Below the pieces are notes generated by a model. The model saw only the letters and a program-made list of their open reading frames with translations. It was not told where the DNA came from and made no database searches. From CAVQGZ01 sp964400785 (GTDB lineage: Bacteria > Actinomycetota > Actinomycetes > Jiangellales > Jiangellaceae): 64,000 nt of DNA. Below are positions 7,822 through 16,824 of the stretch, piece by piece (the first letter of the stretch is position 1; each line of letters starts with the position of its first letter). A program made the position numbers and the translations under genes. The DNA is taken from the NCBI GenBank assembly GCA_964400785.1, contig CAYNWB010000003.1, positions 1 through 64,000 on the forward strand, in the 5' to 3' direction.

Positions 7822-8778
7822 TCAGCGAATCGTGATCTGCCGGTTCGCCAACGCCGCCCGTGCCCGACGCTGGTCGCCGTCGAGGCTTGTCCGGTCGTCC
7901 ACACCTTCGGCCAGGCGTCCTGCCATCTCGAGGGCAGGGTCCTCGAGGTCGTCCAGCAGCGCCTCGTCATCGAGCTCCCACACCGGGATCAGCAGGCCGT
8001 GCGCCCGGAACGTGCCCAGCAGGGTGGTGTGCTCACCGAGCGCGTCCTGGCCCGCCGCACGCAGCCGGGCGAGTGCGTCGAACAATGGCTCCTCGCGATA
8101 GGGCTGCACCCACCGCAGGTAGCGCCTCTCCCCCATCGTCGCCACGTACGCCGACGGCACCGACGCCAGCCTGTCGGTCGGGATGATCGAGGCATTCGCC
8201 TGCTCGAGCAGGGCGGCCACCGACGGGTCGTCCCCAGCGCCGCTGACCCAGAAGTCGAAGGAGTCGTGCAAGGTGACCGCGAAGCCGGCGTCGGGGTCGA
8301 CGAGCTGCTGCATGCGCGGACCGGGGCCGGGCAACCCCGGCATCGTCACCGCCGCGCCGATCTCGAGGTCGAGTGCGGCGAGCAGCGCAGCGGCGATGTC
8401 GCGGGACGGGTCGCCCGACGAGGTGGTGGTCTGAAGCGCCACGAGCACCGAGCCGTCGTCCCTGCGCAGCGCCGGCACCGCCCCCGGCAGCACGCTGACG
8501 ACGGTCACCTCGGTTCCGGCATGCTCGCCGGCGGCCTGCCCTGTCAGGGTCACCGTCGCGGTTGCGGCGGGGACGAACTCGCGCAGGGCCACCCAGTCGG
8601 TCTCTGCCGGCAGGTCGGCGAACGGGCGCTCGACGACCGGGGTGCGCGCTCGAGCGGCTGCCTTGCCGTGGCACACCTTGTAGCGCTTGCCCGACCCGCA
8701 CGGGCAGGGCTCGCGGGGGCCCACGACGGGGACGTCCTGCTCGAGGGTGGGGCGGGGGCCACGGTGCTTCTTCGCCAT
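7822..8778 (-). CDS. DUF5926 protein with N-terminal SEC-C zinc motif
   Basis: A 318-residue protein conserved in actinobacteria but without a known role. It begins MAKKHRG and carries a SEC-C metal-binding motif, REPCPCGSGKRYKVCHG, at about residues 20-36: three Cys and one His that bind zinc, as at the C terminus of SecA. The rest is an uncharacterised mixed domain with several acidic patches. ATG at 8776-8778 is chosen because homologues start MAKK; an in-frame ATG lies three codons upstream at 8785-8787. A role in protein export or ribosome contact is only suggested by the SEC-C motif. Confidence 0.85.
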   Translation of the reverse strand: MAKKHRGPRPTLEQDVPVVGPREPCPCGSGKRYKVCHGKAAARARTPVVERPFADLPAETDWVALREFVPAATATVTLTGQAAGEHAGTEVTVVSVLPGAVPALRRDDGSVLVALQTTTSSGDPSRDIAAALLAALDLEIGAAVTMPGLPGPGPRMQQLVDPDAGFAVTLHDSFDFWVSGAGDDPSVAALLEQANASIIPTDRLASVPSAYVATMGERRYLRWVQPYREEPLFDALARLRAAGQDALGEHTTLLGTFRAHGLLIPVWELDDEALLDDLEDPALEMAGRLAEGVDDRTSLDGDQRRARAALANRQITIR

Positions 8779-8791
8779 GCCCGTCATCGTG

Positions 8792-10120
8792 TCAGACCAG
8801 CACGACCCCAGGGTTGAGCAGGTGGGACGGGTCGAGTGCTGCCTTGACCGCCCGCATCGCCGCCAGGTCGGCGGGGTCTCGGTTGAGCGAGAGCAGGCCC
8901 GCCTTGGCGCGTCCCACGCCGTGCTCGGACGCGATCGAGCCGCCGGCGCCTGCCACGACGCCGAGCACGGCTGCGTCGATGGCATCGTCGTCGGGCTGCG
9001 GCCCGACCACCGCCAGGTGCATGTTGCCCTCCGCCAGGTGCCCGTAGACGTACAGCCGGTGCGGGGCAGCCGCACCGGCCACCGCCTCGAGCGTGGTGTC
9101 GAGCCGGTCGAGGGGAATCGACACGTCGTACTTGTGCACCACGCCGAGAGTCGCGATGGCATCGGGATGACGCTCCCGGTACTCGACCAGCCGGTCGTCG
9201 ACGACCGCGTCCACGTGGTCGGGCAGGTCGGGCAGGTCGGCGGTCTCGAGCAGCAGGTAGGCCGGCCACGGCTGGCCGATCGGCAGGGGCAGCGACATCA
9301 CCTCGCAGGTCAGTGCGAGCCCGTCGTGGGTCATCAGCTCGGCCAGGCGCAGCCCGCGCGCGGGCAGCAGGTCGACTGCCTCGGCAACGCTGCGACACCC
9401 CACCAACGTCGTCACCCCCGGCGGGTCGGGCTCGTGCAGCCGCACCCGCACGTCGGTGACCACCCCCAGCGTGCCCTCGCTGCCCACCAGCAGCTGCACC
9501 AGGTCGTAGCCCGCGCCGTCCTTCGGCAGACCGTCCAGCCGACTGATCACCGACCCGTCGGCCAGCACCGCGCGCAGCCCGGTCACCTGGGCCCTCGTGT
9601 CGCCGAAACGGCACACGCGCAGGCCGCCGGCGTTGGTGGCGACCGTGCCCCCGATCGTCGCCGTGTCGCGCGCAGCCAGGTCGACCCCGTAGACCAGGCC
9701 CGCCGACCGGGCCATCGCTTGCACGTCGGCCAGCGTCGTCCCGGCCCGGACGGTCACCTGCCGAGCAGCACCTGCGACGCGTCCTGCTCCCACGGCGTCA
9801 GCCGAGGCGCTCATGCCGGTGAGCCGCGTCAGCGAGAGCACCACGGCCTCGTCGTCACGTCCCGGCACGCAGCCGCCGACCAGGCCCGTGTTGCCTCCCT
9901 GCGCGACGACGGGCACCCCGTGCCGTCCGCACGCCTGCACCACGTGGGCGACCGCTGCCGCATCCGGAGGACGCACGACCGCGAGCGGTCGTGCCGACCA
10001 ACGCCGGGTCCAGTCCGTACCGAACGCCTGCGTGAGCGCAGGGTCGGTGAGCAGGTGCCCCGACGCGTCCGCGCCGAGGGCATCGGTGAGGTCGCGGAGC
10101 AGAGCAGACGTCGCGGTCAC
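8792..10120 (-). CDS. FAD-linked oxidase of the GlcD/D-lactate dehydrogenase family
   Basis: A 442-residue flavoprotein of the VAO/PCMH family that oxidises a 2-hydroxy acid such as D-lactate, glycolate or D-2-hydroxyglutarate. The FAD-binding half shows VVAQGGNTGLVGGCVP near residue 80, AARDTATIGGTVATNAGGL near 155 and GSEGTLGVVTDV near 215. The C-terminal half has YGHLAEGNMHLAV with the metal/substrate His and ends with the usual SIASEHGVGRAKAGLL and PSHLLNPG. GTG 10118-10120 is supported by a strong GGGAGG five bases upstream. No iron-sulfur partner (glcF) is adjacent. Confidence 0.9.
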   Translation of the reverse strand: MTATSALLRDLTDALGADASGHLLTDPALTQAFGTDWTRRWSARPLAVVRPPDAAAVAHVVQACGRHGVPVVAQGGNTGLVGGCVPGRDDEAVVLSLTRLTGMSASADAVGAGRVAGAARQVTVRAGTTLADVQAMARSAGLVYGVDLAARDTATIGGTVATNAGGLRVCRFGDTRAQVTGLRAVLADGSVISRLDGLPKDGAGYDLVQLLVGSEGTLGVVTDVRVRLHEPDPPGVTTLVGCRSVAEAVDLLPARGLRLAELMTHDGLALTCEVMSLPLPIGQPWPAYLLLETADLPDLPDHVDAVVDDRLVEYRERHPDAIATLGVVHKYDVSIPLDRLDTTLEAVAGAAAPHRLYVYGHLAEGNMHLAVVGPQPDDDAIDAAVLGVVAGAGGSIASEHGVGRAKAGLLSLNRDPADLAAMRAVKAALDPSHLLNPGVVLV

Positions 10121-10136
10121 ACCCGCCTCCCTCCTG

Positions 10137-10196
10137 CCCATGATCCACGGAGGATCCCTGCACGCAGACGTGTCGCATTCTTCCGTGGATCATGGG
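10137..10196. promoter_or_regulatory. 15-bp perfect inverted repeat in a divergent promoter region
   Basis: CCCATGATCCACGGA (10137-10151) and its exact reverse complement (10182-10196) flank a 30-bp spacer in the gap between the divergent FAD oxidase and lemA. The position, overlapping both presumed 5' regions, suits an operator for a dimeric or looping regulator; a 5'-UTR hairpin upstream of lemA is the alternative. I cannot name the regulator. Confidence 0.5.
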
Positions 10197-10216
10197 AGGG
10201 GCACCATGATGGAGCC

Positions 10217-10807
10217 ATGAACGGCACCGGCATCGCGCTCATCGTCGTCGCAGTCGTCGTCCTGGCAGTCGGGGCCTGGCTGGTGGCTACGTACAACCGG
10301 CTCGTGCAGCGCCGCAACAGGGTCGACAACTCCTGGGCCCAGATCGACGTGCAGCTCAAGCGCCGCCGCGACCTGGTGCCGAACCTGGTCGAGACCGTCA
10401 AGGGATACGCCGCCCACGAGGCGTCCACGTTCGAGGCCGTGACCCAGGCGCGCACGGCAGCCGCGGCGGCGACCACCCCGGCGCAGGCGGCTGCGGCCGA
10501 GGGGCTGCTGGGGCAGGCGCTGGGCCGGCTGCTGGCCGTGGCCGAGGCCTACCCGGAGCTGAAGGCCGACGCGGGCTTTCGTGACCTGCAGGCCCAGCTG
10601 GCCGAGACCGAGAACCGCATCACCGTCTCGCGCCAGGTCTACAACGACACGGTGCTGACGTACCAGAACTCGATCCAGACCTTCCCCGCGGTGCTGGTCG
10701 CGGGCGTCATGGGGTTCACCAGCCGCGAGTACTTCGAGCTGGCGGACGAGGCCGAGCGCTCGGTACCGCAGGTGCGCTTCGACCGGCCCCCGTCCAGCGA
10801 TGCCTGA
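10217..10807 (+). CDS. lemA: LemA family membrane protein
   Basis: A 196-residue LemA protein: an N-terminal membrane helix (about residues 5-25), then a long helical cytoplasmic domain. Family markers are YNRLVQRRNRVDNSWAQIDV, LKRRRDLVPNLVETVKGYA and the C-terminal FPAVLVAGVMGF with REYFE soon after. The molecular role of LemA is unknown; it is often paired with a DUF2207 membrane protein, as here, where the stop overlaps the next gene by 8 bp. ATG 10217 has a GGAG close upstream. Confidence 0.93.
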   Translation: MNGTGIALIVVAVVVLAVGAWLVATYNRLVQRRNRVDNSWAQIDVQLKRRRDLVPNLVETVKGYAAHEASTFEAVTQARTAAAAATTPAQAAAAEGLLGQALGRLLAVAEAYPELKADAGFRDLQAQLAETENRITVSRQVYNDTVLTYQNSIQTFPAVLVAGVMGFTSREYFELADEAERSVPQVRFDRPPSSDA

Positions 10808-12707
10808 GCACAGCACCGCCGCCGCCCGCCGCGTGCGCGGGCTGACGGTGGCGTTGCTGGCATCGCTGCTCGCGCTGCTCGTCCTCACCGGGGCCAGCAG
10901 CGGACGGTCGTACCAGCTCGTGGAGTCCGACGTCGCGGTGACGCTCGCCCCCGACGGGTCCCTGCAGGTGCAGGAGACCATCACGGTCGCCTTCTCCGGC
11001 TCGTACACCTTCGGGTTCCGCGACATCCCGCTGCGCGAGGGCGAGGCCATCGCGAACGTCGGCGTGCTCGAGAGCGGCCAGCCCTACGTTCCCGGAGCCC
11101 CCACCGCCCTGGAGCCCGGCGGGCCACCCGGCACGTTCGGCATCGAGAGGTCGGACGACCGTGTGCGCGTGGTCTGGCGGTTCCAGGCCACCAACCAGGT
11201 GCGCTCGTTCACCCTGCAGTACCAGTTCACCGGGCTGGCCGTCGCCTACGACGACGTGGTCGACGTGAACCTGCAGGTCTGGGGGGACGAGTGGGAGCAG
11301 GGACTCAACCGCCTCACCGCGTCGCTCACGGCTCCTGCCGACATCGACCTCGCCTGGGGCCACCCGGTCTACGTGCGGGGGGATGTGACCCTCGAGGGTC
11401 CGCGCGTGAGCCTGCGGGCCGAGCGGGTGCCGGCGCAGCAGTTCGTCGAGCTGCGCGCCGTGGTGCCGCGCTCGGCCCTGACGTCCACCGAGGGTGCTCG
11501 GGTGGCCGAGGGCGACGGACGGGCGGCCATCGTGGCCGAGGAGACCGCCGACGCCGCGGCGTTCGAGGCCGACGCCGACCGCATCGATGCTCTGCTCGCC
11601 AACCCGCTGCCCTGGGTCGTCGGGCTGCTCGCCCTGGGCCTGGCACCCGCCGGGTTGCTGGTGGCGATCGTGTTCCACCGCCACGGCCGGGAGCGCGCCA
11701 CCGGGTACGACCGGGAGTACGAGCAGGAGCCCCCGTCCGACCTGCCCCCCGCGCTGGTGCCGCTGCTGCTGGGCCAGGGAGGAACGGCCGGTGCGACCGA
11801 GTTCACCGCCACCCTGTTCGACCTGATCCGCCGGGGCGTGTACGAGTCACGGCCGACGCTCACCGAGCGGGCCGTCTGGGGAGGTCTGCGCGTCGAGCAG
11901 GTCTCCGACCTGCTGCTCTCCCGCGGCCGAGGGCAGGCCGAGACCCCGTGGGAGTCCGACGTCTGCGACATCGTGGACGACGTGCTGAGCAGCGGGCCCG
12001 TGCCCCTGTCGCGCTTCCGCGACTCCATCGCCGCCGACCGCACCCGCATGAGCAAGCGGTTCACCTCGTTCAAGAACAACGTCAGCAGCGAGGTCGCCGC
12101 TCGCCGATGGTTCGTCTCCACCGGCGTGGTGCCCCTCGTGATCGGGCTGCTCGTGCTCACCGGGCTCGCTGTCGGGCTTCTGTGGTCGGCTGCCAACGAC
12201 TGGCGGACGGCCTTCCCCCGCTGGTCGGACGTCCTGCTGGTGCTGGCCGGGGTGGCGGCGCTGCTCAACGGTGCCGTGCTGGTCGGGGCGCTGACCCAGC
12301 GGCGGCTGTGGCGTCGCCGAGCGCCGGCGGCTCAGGCCGAGGCCGAGCGCTGGGAGGCCTTTCGGCGCTACCTCACCGACTTCCCGCGTCTGCAGGAGGC
12401 ACCGCCGGCCACGCTGGCGCTGTGGGAGCGCCTGCTGGTGTACGGCATCGCCTTCGGCATCGCCGAGCGGGTGCTGCAGGCCGCCCACGTCGCCATGTCG
12501 GAGCAGATGGCGAGTGCGTCGACGATCTACTGGATCTCCCCCAGCGGTGACCTCGGCTCGGGGGCCTCGTCGCTGGCGATCGGCGACCTCACCGCCGGCT
12601 TCTCGTCGGCTCTGGCGCCGCCGTCCTCGGGCTCCGGTGGTGGCGGAGGCGGCTTCTCCGGCGGTGGGGGTGGTGGCGGAGGCGGAGGCGGAGGCGGCTT
12701 CGGCTGA
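10800..12707 (+). CDS. DUF2207 membrane protein with poly-glycine tail
   Basis: A 635-residue membrane protein conserved beside lemA. A signal/anchor helix (about 13-35) is followed by an extracytoplasmic beta-rich DUF2207 domain (about 40-240), a membrane helix near 265-285, a cytoplasmic segment, and two more helices (about 440-462 and 475-495). The last 30 residues are almost only Gly with a few Ser and Phe, a tail common in this family and reminiscent of TPM/YgcG proteins. Function is unknown; the pairing suggests a membrane complex with LemA. Its 3' end converges on the ABC-F gene with an 18-bp gap. Confidence 0.9.
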   Translation: MPEHSTAAARRVRGLTVALLASLLALLVLTGASSGRSYQLVESDVAVTLAPDGSLQVQETITVAFSGSYTFGFRDIPLREGEAIANVGVLESGQPYVPGAPTALEPGGPPGTFGIERSDDRVRVVWRFQATNQVRSFTLQYQFTGLAVAYDDVVDVNLQVWGDEWEQGLNRLTASLTAPADIDLAWGHPVYVRGDVTLEGPRVSLRAERVPAQQFVELRAVVPRSALTSTEGARVAEGDGRAAIVAEETADAAAFEADADRIDALLANPLPWVVGLLALGLAPAGLLVAIVFHRHGRERATGYDREYEQEPPSDLPPALVPLLLGQGGTAGATEFTATLFDLIRRGVYESRPTLTERAVWGGLRVEQVSDLLLSRGRGQAETPWESDVCDIVDDVLSSGPVPLSRFRDSIAADRTRMSKRFTSFKNNVSSEVAARRWFVSTGVVPLVIGLLVLTGLAVGLLWSAANDWRTAFPRWSDVLLVLAGVAALLNGAVLVGALTQRRLWRRRAPAAQAEAERWEAFRRYLTDFPRLQEAPPATLALWERLLVYGIAFGIAERVLQAAHVAMSEQMASASTIYWISPSGDLGSGASSLAIGDLTAGFSSALAPPSSGSGGGGGGFSGGGGGGGGGGGGGFG

Positions 12708-12725
12708 CGCTCGCACCCGCTGGGT

Positions 12726-14558
12726 TCACCCCTCGGCGACCTCGCCGGCGTCGAGCCACGCGGTCTCGGCCTGCTCTCGCCTTGTGGTGACCTCGCGCAG
12801 CCTGTCCGCCAGCTCACCGACCCGTACGTGGTCGGTGGCGTGCGTCGCCATCTGGTCGTGCAGCTCGGCCTCCTGCCGCTGCAGGGCCGCCATCTCGCGC
12901 TCGAGTCGTGCCATCGTCTTGCGGGCCGCCCGTACGTCCGCCGCCGATGCTGCGCGGACGCCGGCTGCCGAGCCGGCCCGCTCGCTGCCCGCGTCGTCCC
13001 GGCCAGGTCGTCCCGCCTCGAGCCGAGCCGCGTCGGCGGCGCTCTCGACGGCTGCTCGCCGCAGGGCCAGGTACTCGTCCAGGCCACCCGGCAGCTCACG
13101 CACCGACCCGTCACCCAGCAGCGCCCACGTGACGTCGCAGACCCGCTCCATGAAGTACCGGTCGTGCGAGACCACCAGCAGCGTGCCGGCGAAGGAGTCG
13201 AGCAGGTCTTCCAGCGCCGTGAGCGTCTCGACGTCGAAGTCGTTCGTCGGCTCGTCAAGCACGAGCACGTTCGGGCTGCCCATCAGCAGGCGGGTCAGCT
13301 GCAGTCGTCGACGTTCGCCCCCGGAGAGGTCGCCCACCGCGGTCCACTGCCGGTCGGGGCCGAAGCCCAGGCGCTCGCACAGCTGGGACGCGGTGAGCTC
13401 GCGCCCACCGGCCAGGGCGACGCGGGCTGCGACGTCCTCCACCGACTCCAGCACCCGCCGGGCCGGGTCGATCTCGTCCAGGTGCTGCGACAGGACGGCC
13501 GCGACGACCGTCGTGCCGACCACGACGCGCCCGGAGTCGGCAGGCAGCGCGGCAGTCAGTACCTGCAGCAACGACGTCTTGCCGGCGCCGTTGGCACCGA
13601 CGATGCCGATGCGTGCCCCCGGGCCGACAGCGACGCTGACCCGGTCGAGCAGCAGTCGACCACCGCGCCGCAGCGACACGTCGTGCAGCTCGAGCACGGT
13701 GCGACCGAGGCGAGCGCCGGCGAAGCGCAGCAGCTCGACTCCGTCGCGCGGCGGTGGCTCGTCGGCGATCAGGGCGTTGGCCGCGTCGATGCGAAACCGC
13801 GGCTTGCTGGTGCGGGCGGGTGGGCCGCGCCGTAGCCAGGCCAGCTCCTTGCGCAGCAGGTTCTGCCGCCGGGCCTCGGCGGCGCCGGCCTGCCGCTGGC
13901 GCTCGGCCTTGGCGAGCACGTAGGCGGAGTACCCGCCGTCGTACTCCTCGACGCCGCCCTGGACCACCTCCCACGTGCGCTCGCTGACCGCGTCCAGAAA
14001 CCACCGGTCGTGCGTGACCACGACGAGCGCCAGGTCGCGCCTCGAGCGCAGGTGCTCGGCCAGCCAGGCAACGGCCTCCACGTCGAGGTGGTTGGTGGGC
14101 TCGTCGAGCACGAGCAGGTCGACCTCGTGCAGCAGCAGTGCCGCCAGGGCCATGCGCCGGCGCTCTCCTCCCGACAGCGAGCCGACGACACGGTCGAGCC
14201 GCGCGTCGTCGTAGCCCCCGAGCAGCTCGGTGAGCACGCGGCGCACCAGCGGGCGCGAGGCCCACTCGTGAGCCGCCGCCGACCCCAGCACCACCTCGCG
14301 GACGGTGGCCTGCGGCGGGTGGTCGTCACGCTGGGCCAGCAGCGCGACGCGGGTGCCCGCGGTGCGCGAGACCCGCCCGGAGTCGGCAGGCTCGACGCCG
14401 GACACCATGCGCAGCAGCGTGCTCTTGCCACCGCCGTTGCGTCCGACGACCCCGACACGCTCGCCCTCGGCCACACCGAGCGAGACCGCGTCGAGCACGG
14501 GCTCTCGTCCGTAGGCCTTCGACACGCGTTCGAGGTTGACCAGGTTGCGGGGCGGCAC
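12726..14558 (-). CDS. ABC-F family ATPase, Uup-like
   Basis: A 610-residue soluble protein with two ABC ATPase domains and no membrane part, so a translation factor or ribosome-associated ABC-F protein rather than a transporter. Domain 1: Walker A GRNGGGKST, signature LSGGERRRMALA, Walker B LLVLDEPTNHLD. Domain 2: Walker A GANGAGKTS, signature LSGGERRRLQLT, Walker B VLDEPTNDFD. The linker between them (about 230-290) and the C-terminal coiled coil (about 530-600, many Arg/Glu/Gln) resemble Uup. The GTG start has CAGGCT six bases upstream, a leaderless-type -10. An antibiotic-resistance role is possible but not indicated by context. Confidence 0.92.
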   Translation of the reverse strand: MPPRNLVNLERVSKAYGREPVLDAVSLGVAEGERVGVVGRNGGGKSTLLRMVSGVEPADSGRVSRTAGTRVALLAQRDDHPPQATVREVVLGSAAAHEWASRPLVRRVLTELLGGYDDARLDRVVGSLSGGERRRMALAALLLHEVDLLVLDEPTNHLDVEAVAWLAEHLRSRRDLALVVVTHDRWFLDAVSERTWEVVQGGVEEYDGGYSAYVLAKAERQRQAGAAEARRQNLLRKELAWLRRGPPARTSKPRFRIDAANALIADEPPPRDGVELLRFAGARLGRTVLELHDVSLRRGGRLLLDRVSVAVGPGARIGIVGANGAGKTSLLQVLTAALPADSGRVVVGTTVVAAVLSQHLDEIDPARRVLESVEDVAARVALAGGRELTASQLCERLGFGPDRQWTAVGDLSGGERRRLQLTRLLMGSPNVLVLDEPTNDFDVETLTALEDLLDSFAGTLLVVSHDRYFMERVCDVTWALLGDGSVRELPGGLDEYLALRRAAVESAADAARLEAGRPGRDDAGSERAGSAAGVRAASAADVRAARKTMARLEREMAALQRQEAELHDQMATHATDHVRVGELADRLREVTTRREQAETAWLDAGEVAEG

Positions 14559-14603
14559 GGGTACAGCCTGCCTGGCTGCACGTGGCAGTGTCAGACTGCG
14601 GTC

Positions 14604-15470
14604 ATGGTCGCCACCCAGTCATCGTTCGCCTCCTCGTCCGACGGAACGCCGATCACGACGTACACCTGGGCCGACACCGCCGGTGCACCGATCGGAGCCG
14701 TGCAGGTCGCCCACGGTCTCGCCGAGCACGCGATGCGCTACGAGCGCCTCGCCCGGTCGCTGAACGCCGCCGGGTTCGTCGTGTACGCCAGCGACCACCG
14801 AGGGCATGGCCACACCGGACGGCACGCCCTCGGTGACTTCGGCGAGGGCGGGTTCGATGCGCTGATCTCCGACGTGGCCGAGCTCGGCTCGCGCATGCGG
14901 TCGGAGCACCCCGACCTGCCTGCCTTTCTCGTCGCCCACTCGATGGGGTCGTTCGCGGCTCAGGCCGTGATCGTCGACCACCCCGAGCAGTACCGCGGTG
15001 TCGTGCTGTCGGGATCGACCGCCCTCGACGTGCTCGCCGCCAACCTCGCGCAGGCCGAGGGGCCGGTCGGGCTCGAGGCGTTCAACGAAGGCTTCGAGCA
15101 CCGCACCGGCTACGAGTGGCTCTCGCGCGACGAGTCCGAGGTCGACGCCTACGTCGCCGACCCCTGGTGTGGGTTCGACGCCCCGCCTGAGACCGTGCCG
15201 ATGCTGTTCGGGCAGGCCGCACGCCTGGCCGATCCTGACGTGCTGGCCCGGATCCGCCCCGACCTCGCCCTGCTGGTCGCCTCCGGTCAGGACGACCCGC
15301 TGTCAGGCGGTGGAGCGCTGGTCGAGCTGCTCGCCCAGCGCTACCGCGACGCCGGCCTGACCGACGTGACGCTGCTGGTGTACCCCGGTGCCCGCCACGA
15401 GATCTTCAACGAGACCAACCGGGACGAGGTCACCGCCGCAGTGGTGGACTGGCTGTCGCGGCACGTCTGA
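14604..15470 (+). CDS. Alpha/beta hydrolase, monoacylglycerol-lipase-like
   Basis: A 288-residue serine hydrolase. The oxyanion-hole loop is VAHGLAEHAMRYERLA near residue 35, the nucleophile elbow AHSMGSF near 113 (GxSxG with Ala before His), the acid Asp is in ASGQDDPLSGG near 235 and the His in YPGARHEIFNE near 265. The HGxxEHxxRY loop and RHEIFNE end are typical of lysophospholipase/monoacylglycerol lipases, which release fatty acids from membrane-derived glycerides. No signal peptide, so cytoplasmic. ATG at 14604 has CAGACT six bases before it. Divergent from the ABC-F gene. Confidence 0.9.
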   Translation: MVATQSSFASSSDGTPITTYTWADTAGAPIGAVQVAHGLAEHAMRYERLARSLNAAGFVVYASDHRGHGHTGRHALGDFGEGGFDALISDVAELGSRMRSEHPDLPAFLVAHSMGSFAAQAVIVDHPEQYRGVVLSGSTALDVLAANLAQAEGPVGLEAFNEGFEHRTGYEWLSRDESEVDAYVADPWCGFDAPPETVPMLFGQAARLADPDVLARIRPDLALLVASGQDDPLSGGGALVELLAQRYRDAGLTDVTLLVYPGARHEIFNETNRDEVTAAVVDWLSRHV

Positions 15471-15507
15471 CGGCCCTGCGTCCGCACCTGGGCTCTGCTC
15501 CGGCCGT

Positions 15508-15615
15508 GGTTGAGCGATCGGTGCTGCTCGTCGAGCGATGGCTGAACGAATGGTGCTGTGGGGGCGACACCGATCGCTCAGCCACGCGCCGCGCAGCGAC
15601 ACCAGTCGCTCAGCC
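15508..15615. repeat. Four-copy palindromic intergenic repeat, copy B
   Basis: Four copies of the 16-mer GGCTGAGCGATCGGTG: direct at 15508-15523 (15 of 16 matches) and 15540-15555, inverted at 15568-15583 (exact) and 15600-15615. The first and third can pair over 16 positions including one G-T. The last copy runs across the stop codon of the ATPase gene, whose TGA is part of the repeat. The same layout is seen at 3627-3765. It lies between convergent genes, so it may act as a bidirectional terminator. Confidence 0.75.
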
Positions 15616-16824
15616 ATCACTCCCGGCCGGCTGGTCGCGCAGGTACGCGGCGAAGTGCGGGACGGTGAACGCGATGCTGCCGCGCTCCGCGGAGTAGACC
15701 AGACCCTTCTTGAGCAGGGCGTCGCGGGCCGGCGACAACGAGGACGGCTTGCGCCCGAGATGGGCCGCGACCTCGGCGGTGGCCACCGCCCCGTCCCCTG
15801 CCGGCAGCCCTCGTGCCAGGGCGGCCATGGCCTGCAGGTAGTCGCGCTCGGCGGGAGTCGCCCGCTCGTAGCGCGACCCGAAGAAGCCGACGCCCAGGTC
15901 GGCTCGGGCCATCGGCGCCGCGACCTGCACATCGTCGAGCGTGATCGGCGAGGACGGCGCCACGTCCCACACTGCCTTGCCGTACGCCTGCACGAAGTAC
16001 GGGTACCCGTCGGTCGCGGCGTAGAGCGCGTCGAGCGCCTGCGGGGTGAACGCGACGCCCTCCTCGCGTGCCGGGCTGACCCAGGCCTGCTCGGCGGCCT
16101 GCCGCTCGAGCCGGTCGACCCGCACGTAGCGAAACAGCCGCTCCGAGTACGACTTCGATGCCGACAGCGTGGCCGGCACGTGCGGCAGCCCCGCTCCGAC
16201 CAGCACGAAGGGCAGGCCCTGCTGCGAGATCTCGTGGAAGGCCGCGCACACGGCCGAGGCGTCCTCGACCGACAGGTCCTGCATCTCGTCGATGAACAGC
16301 GCCACGCCGGTACCGACGTCTCGCGCCAGCTCTGCTGCGTCCACGAGCACCTCGAGCAGGTCGATCTCGATGTCGCCGGTGTCGGCCCGTCCTGCCGCTG
16401 CGGGCACGTCGATGCCCGGCTGCCAGCGTTCGCGCAGCCTCGCGCCGTCGGCGTTCGAGCGCAGGGCGAACGCCTTGAGCACACCGAGGAACTGCTCGAC
16501 CCGGGCCTGGTCACGATGGCGCGCTGCGATCTCGCGCACAGCCAGGTGCAGGGCGGAGGCCACGGGCCGACGGATGCTGTGCCCCGGGCGGGCCTCGAGC
16601 TTGGCCGTGCCCCACAGGCGGTCGATGGCACGTGAGCGCAGCGCGTTGAGCAGCACCGTCTTGCCCACTCCGCGCAGTCCGACGAGGACGACGCTGCGTT
16701 CGGGACGGCCACGGGCTGCCCTCTCGAGAGCAACCTCGACGGCGGCGAGCTCATGGTCGCGACCGGCGAGCTCGGGCGGACGCTGGCCGGCGCCAGGGGC
16801 GTAGGGGTTGCGGATCGGGTCCAC
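15610..16824 (-). CDS. AAA ATPase (ORC1/AAA_16-like) with C-terminal winged-helix-like region
   Basis: A 404-residue P-loop ATPase. Walker A is VGLRGVGKTVLL near residues 48-59, Walker B is GVALFIDEMQDL near 172-183, and a sensor-like region follows at FVLVGAGLP. The order NPYAPGAGQRPPELAGRDHEL at the N terminus is shared by a widespread actinobacterial family of unknown role. The C terminus (about 330-395) has helix-rich segments like TAEVAAHLGRKPSSLSPARDAL, which look like a winged helix that could bind DNA. The GTG start follows TACAGT by six bases (leaderless pattern). Divergent from the LAL regulator across a repeat-containing promoter. Confidence 0.8.
   Translation of the reverse strand: MDPIRNPYAPGAGQRPPELAGRDHELAAVEVALERAARGRPERSVVLVGLRGVGKTVLLNALRSRAIDRLWGTAKLEARPGHSIRRPVASALHLAVREIAARHRDQARVEQFLGVLKAFALRSNADGARLRERWQPGIDVPAAAGRADTGDIEIDLLEVLVDAAELARDVGTGVALFIDEMQDLSVEDASAVCAAFHEISQQGLPFVLVGAGLPHVPATLSASKSYSERLFRYVRVDRLERQAAEQAWVSPAREEGVAFTPQALDALYAATDGYPYFVQAYGKAVWDVAPSSPITLDDVQVAAPMARADLGVGFFGSRYERATPAERDYLQAMAALARGLPAGDGAVATAEVAAHLGRKPSSLSPARDALLKKGLVYSAERGSIAFTVPHFAAYLRDQPAGSDG

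Noticed and set aside
8687..10216. Plus-strand open frame that runs into lemA as an N-terminal extension
   Set aside because: The extension is antisense to the FAD oxidase gene; LemA proteins start at the membrane helix, and ATG 10217 has a ribosome site.
15508..15615. Insertion sequence or transposon end
   Set aside because: There is no transposase gene, no target duplication and no longer terminal inverted repeat; only a short palindromic repeat is seen.
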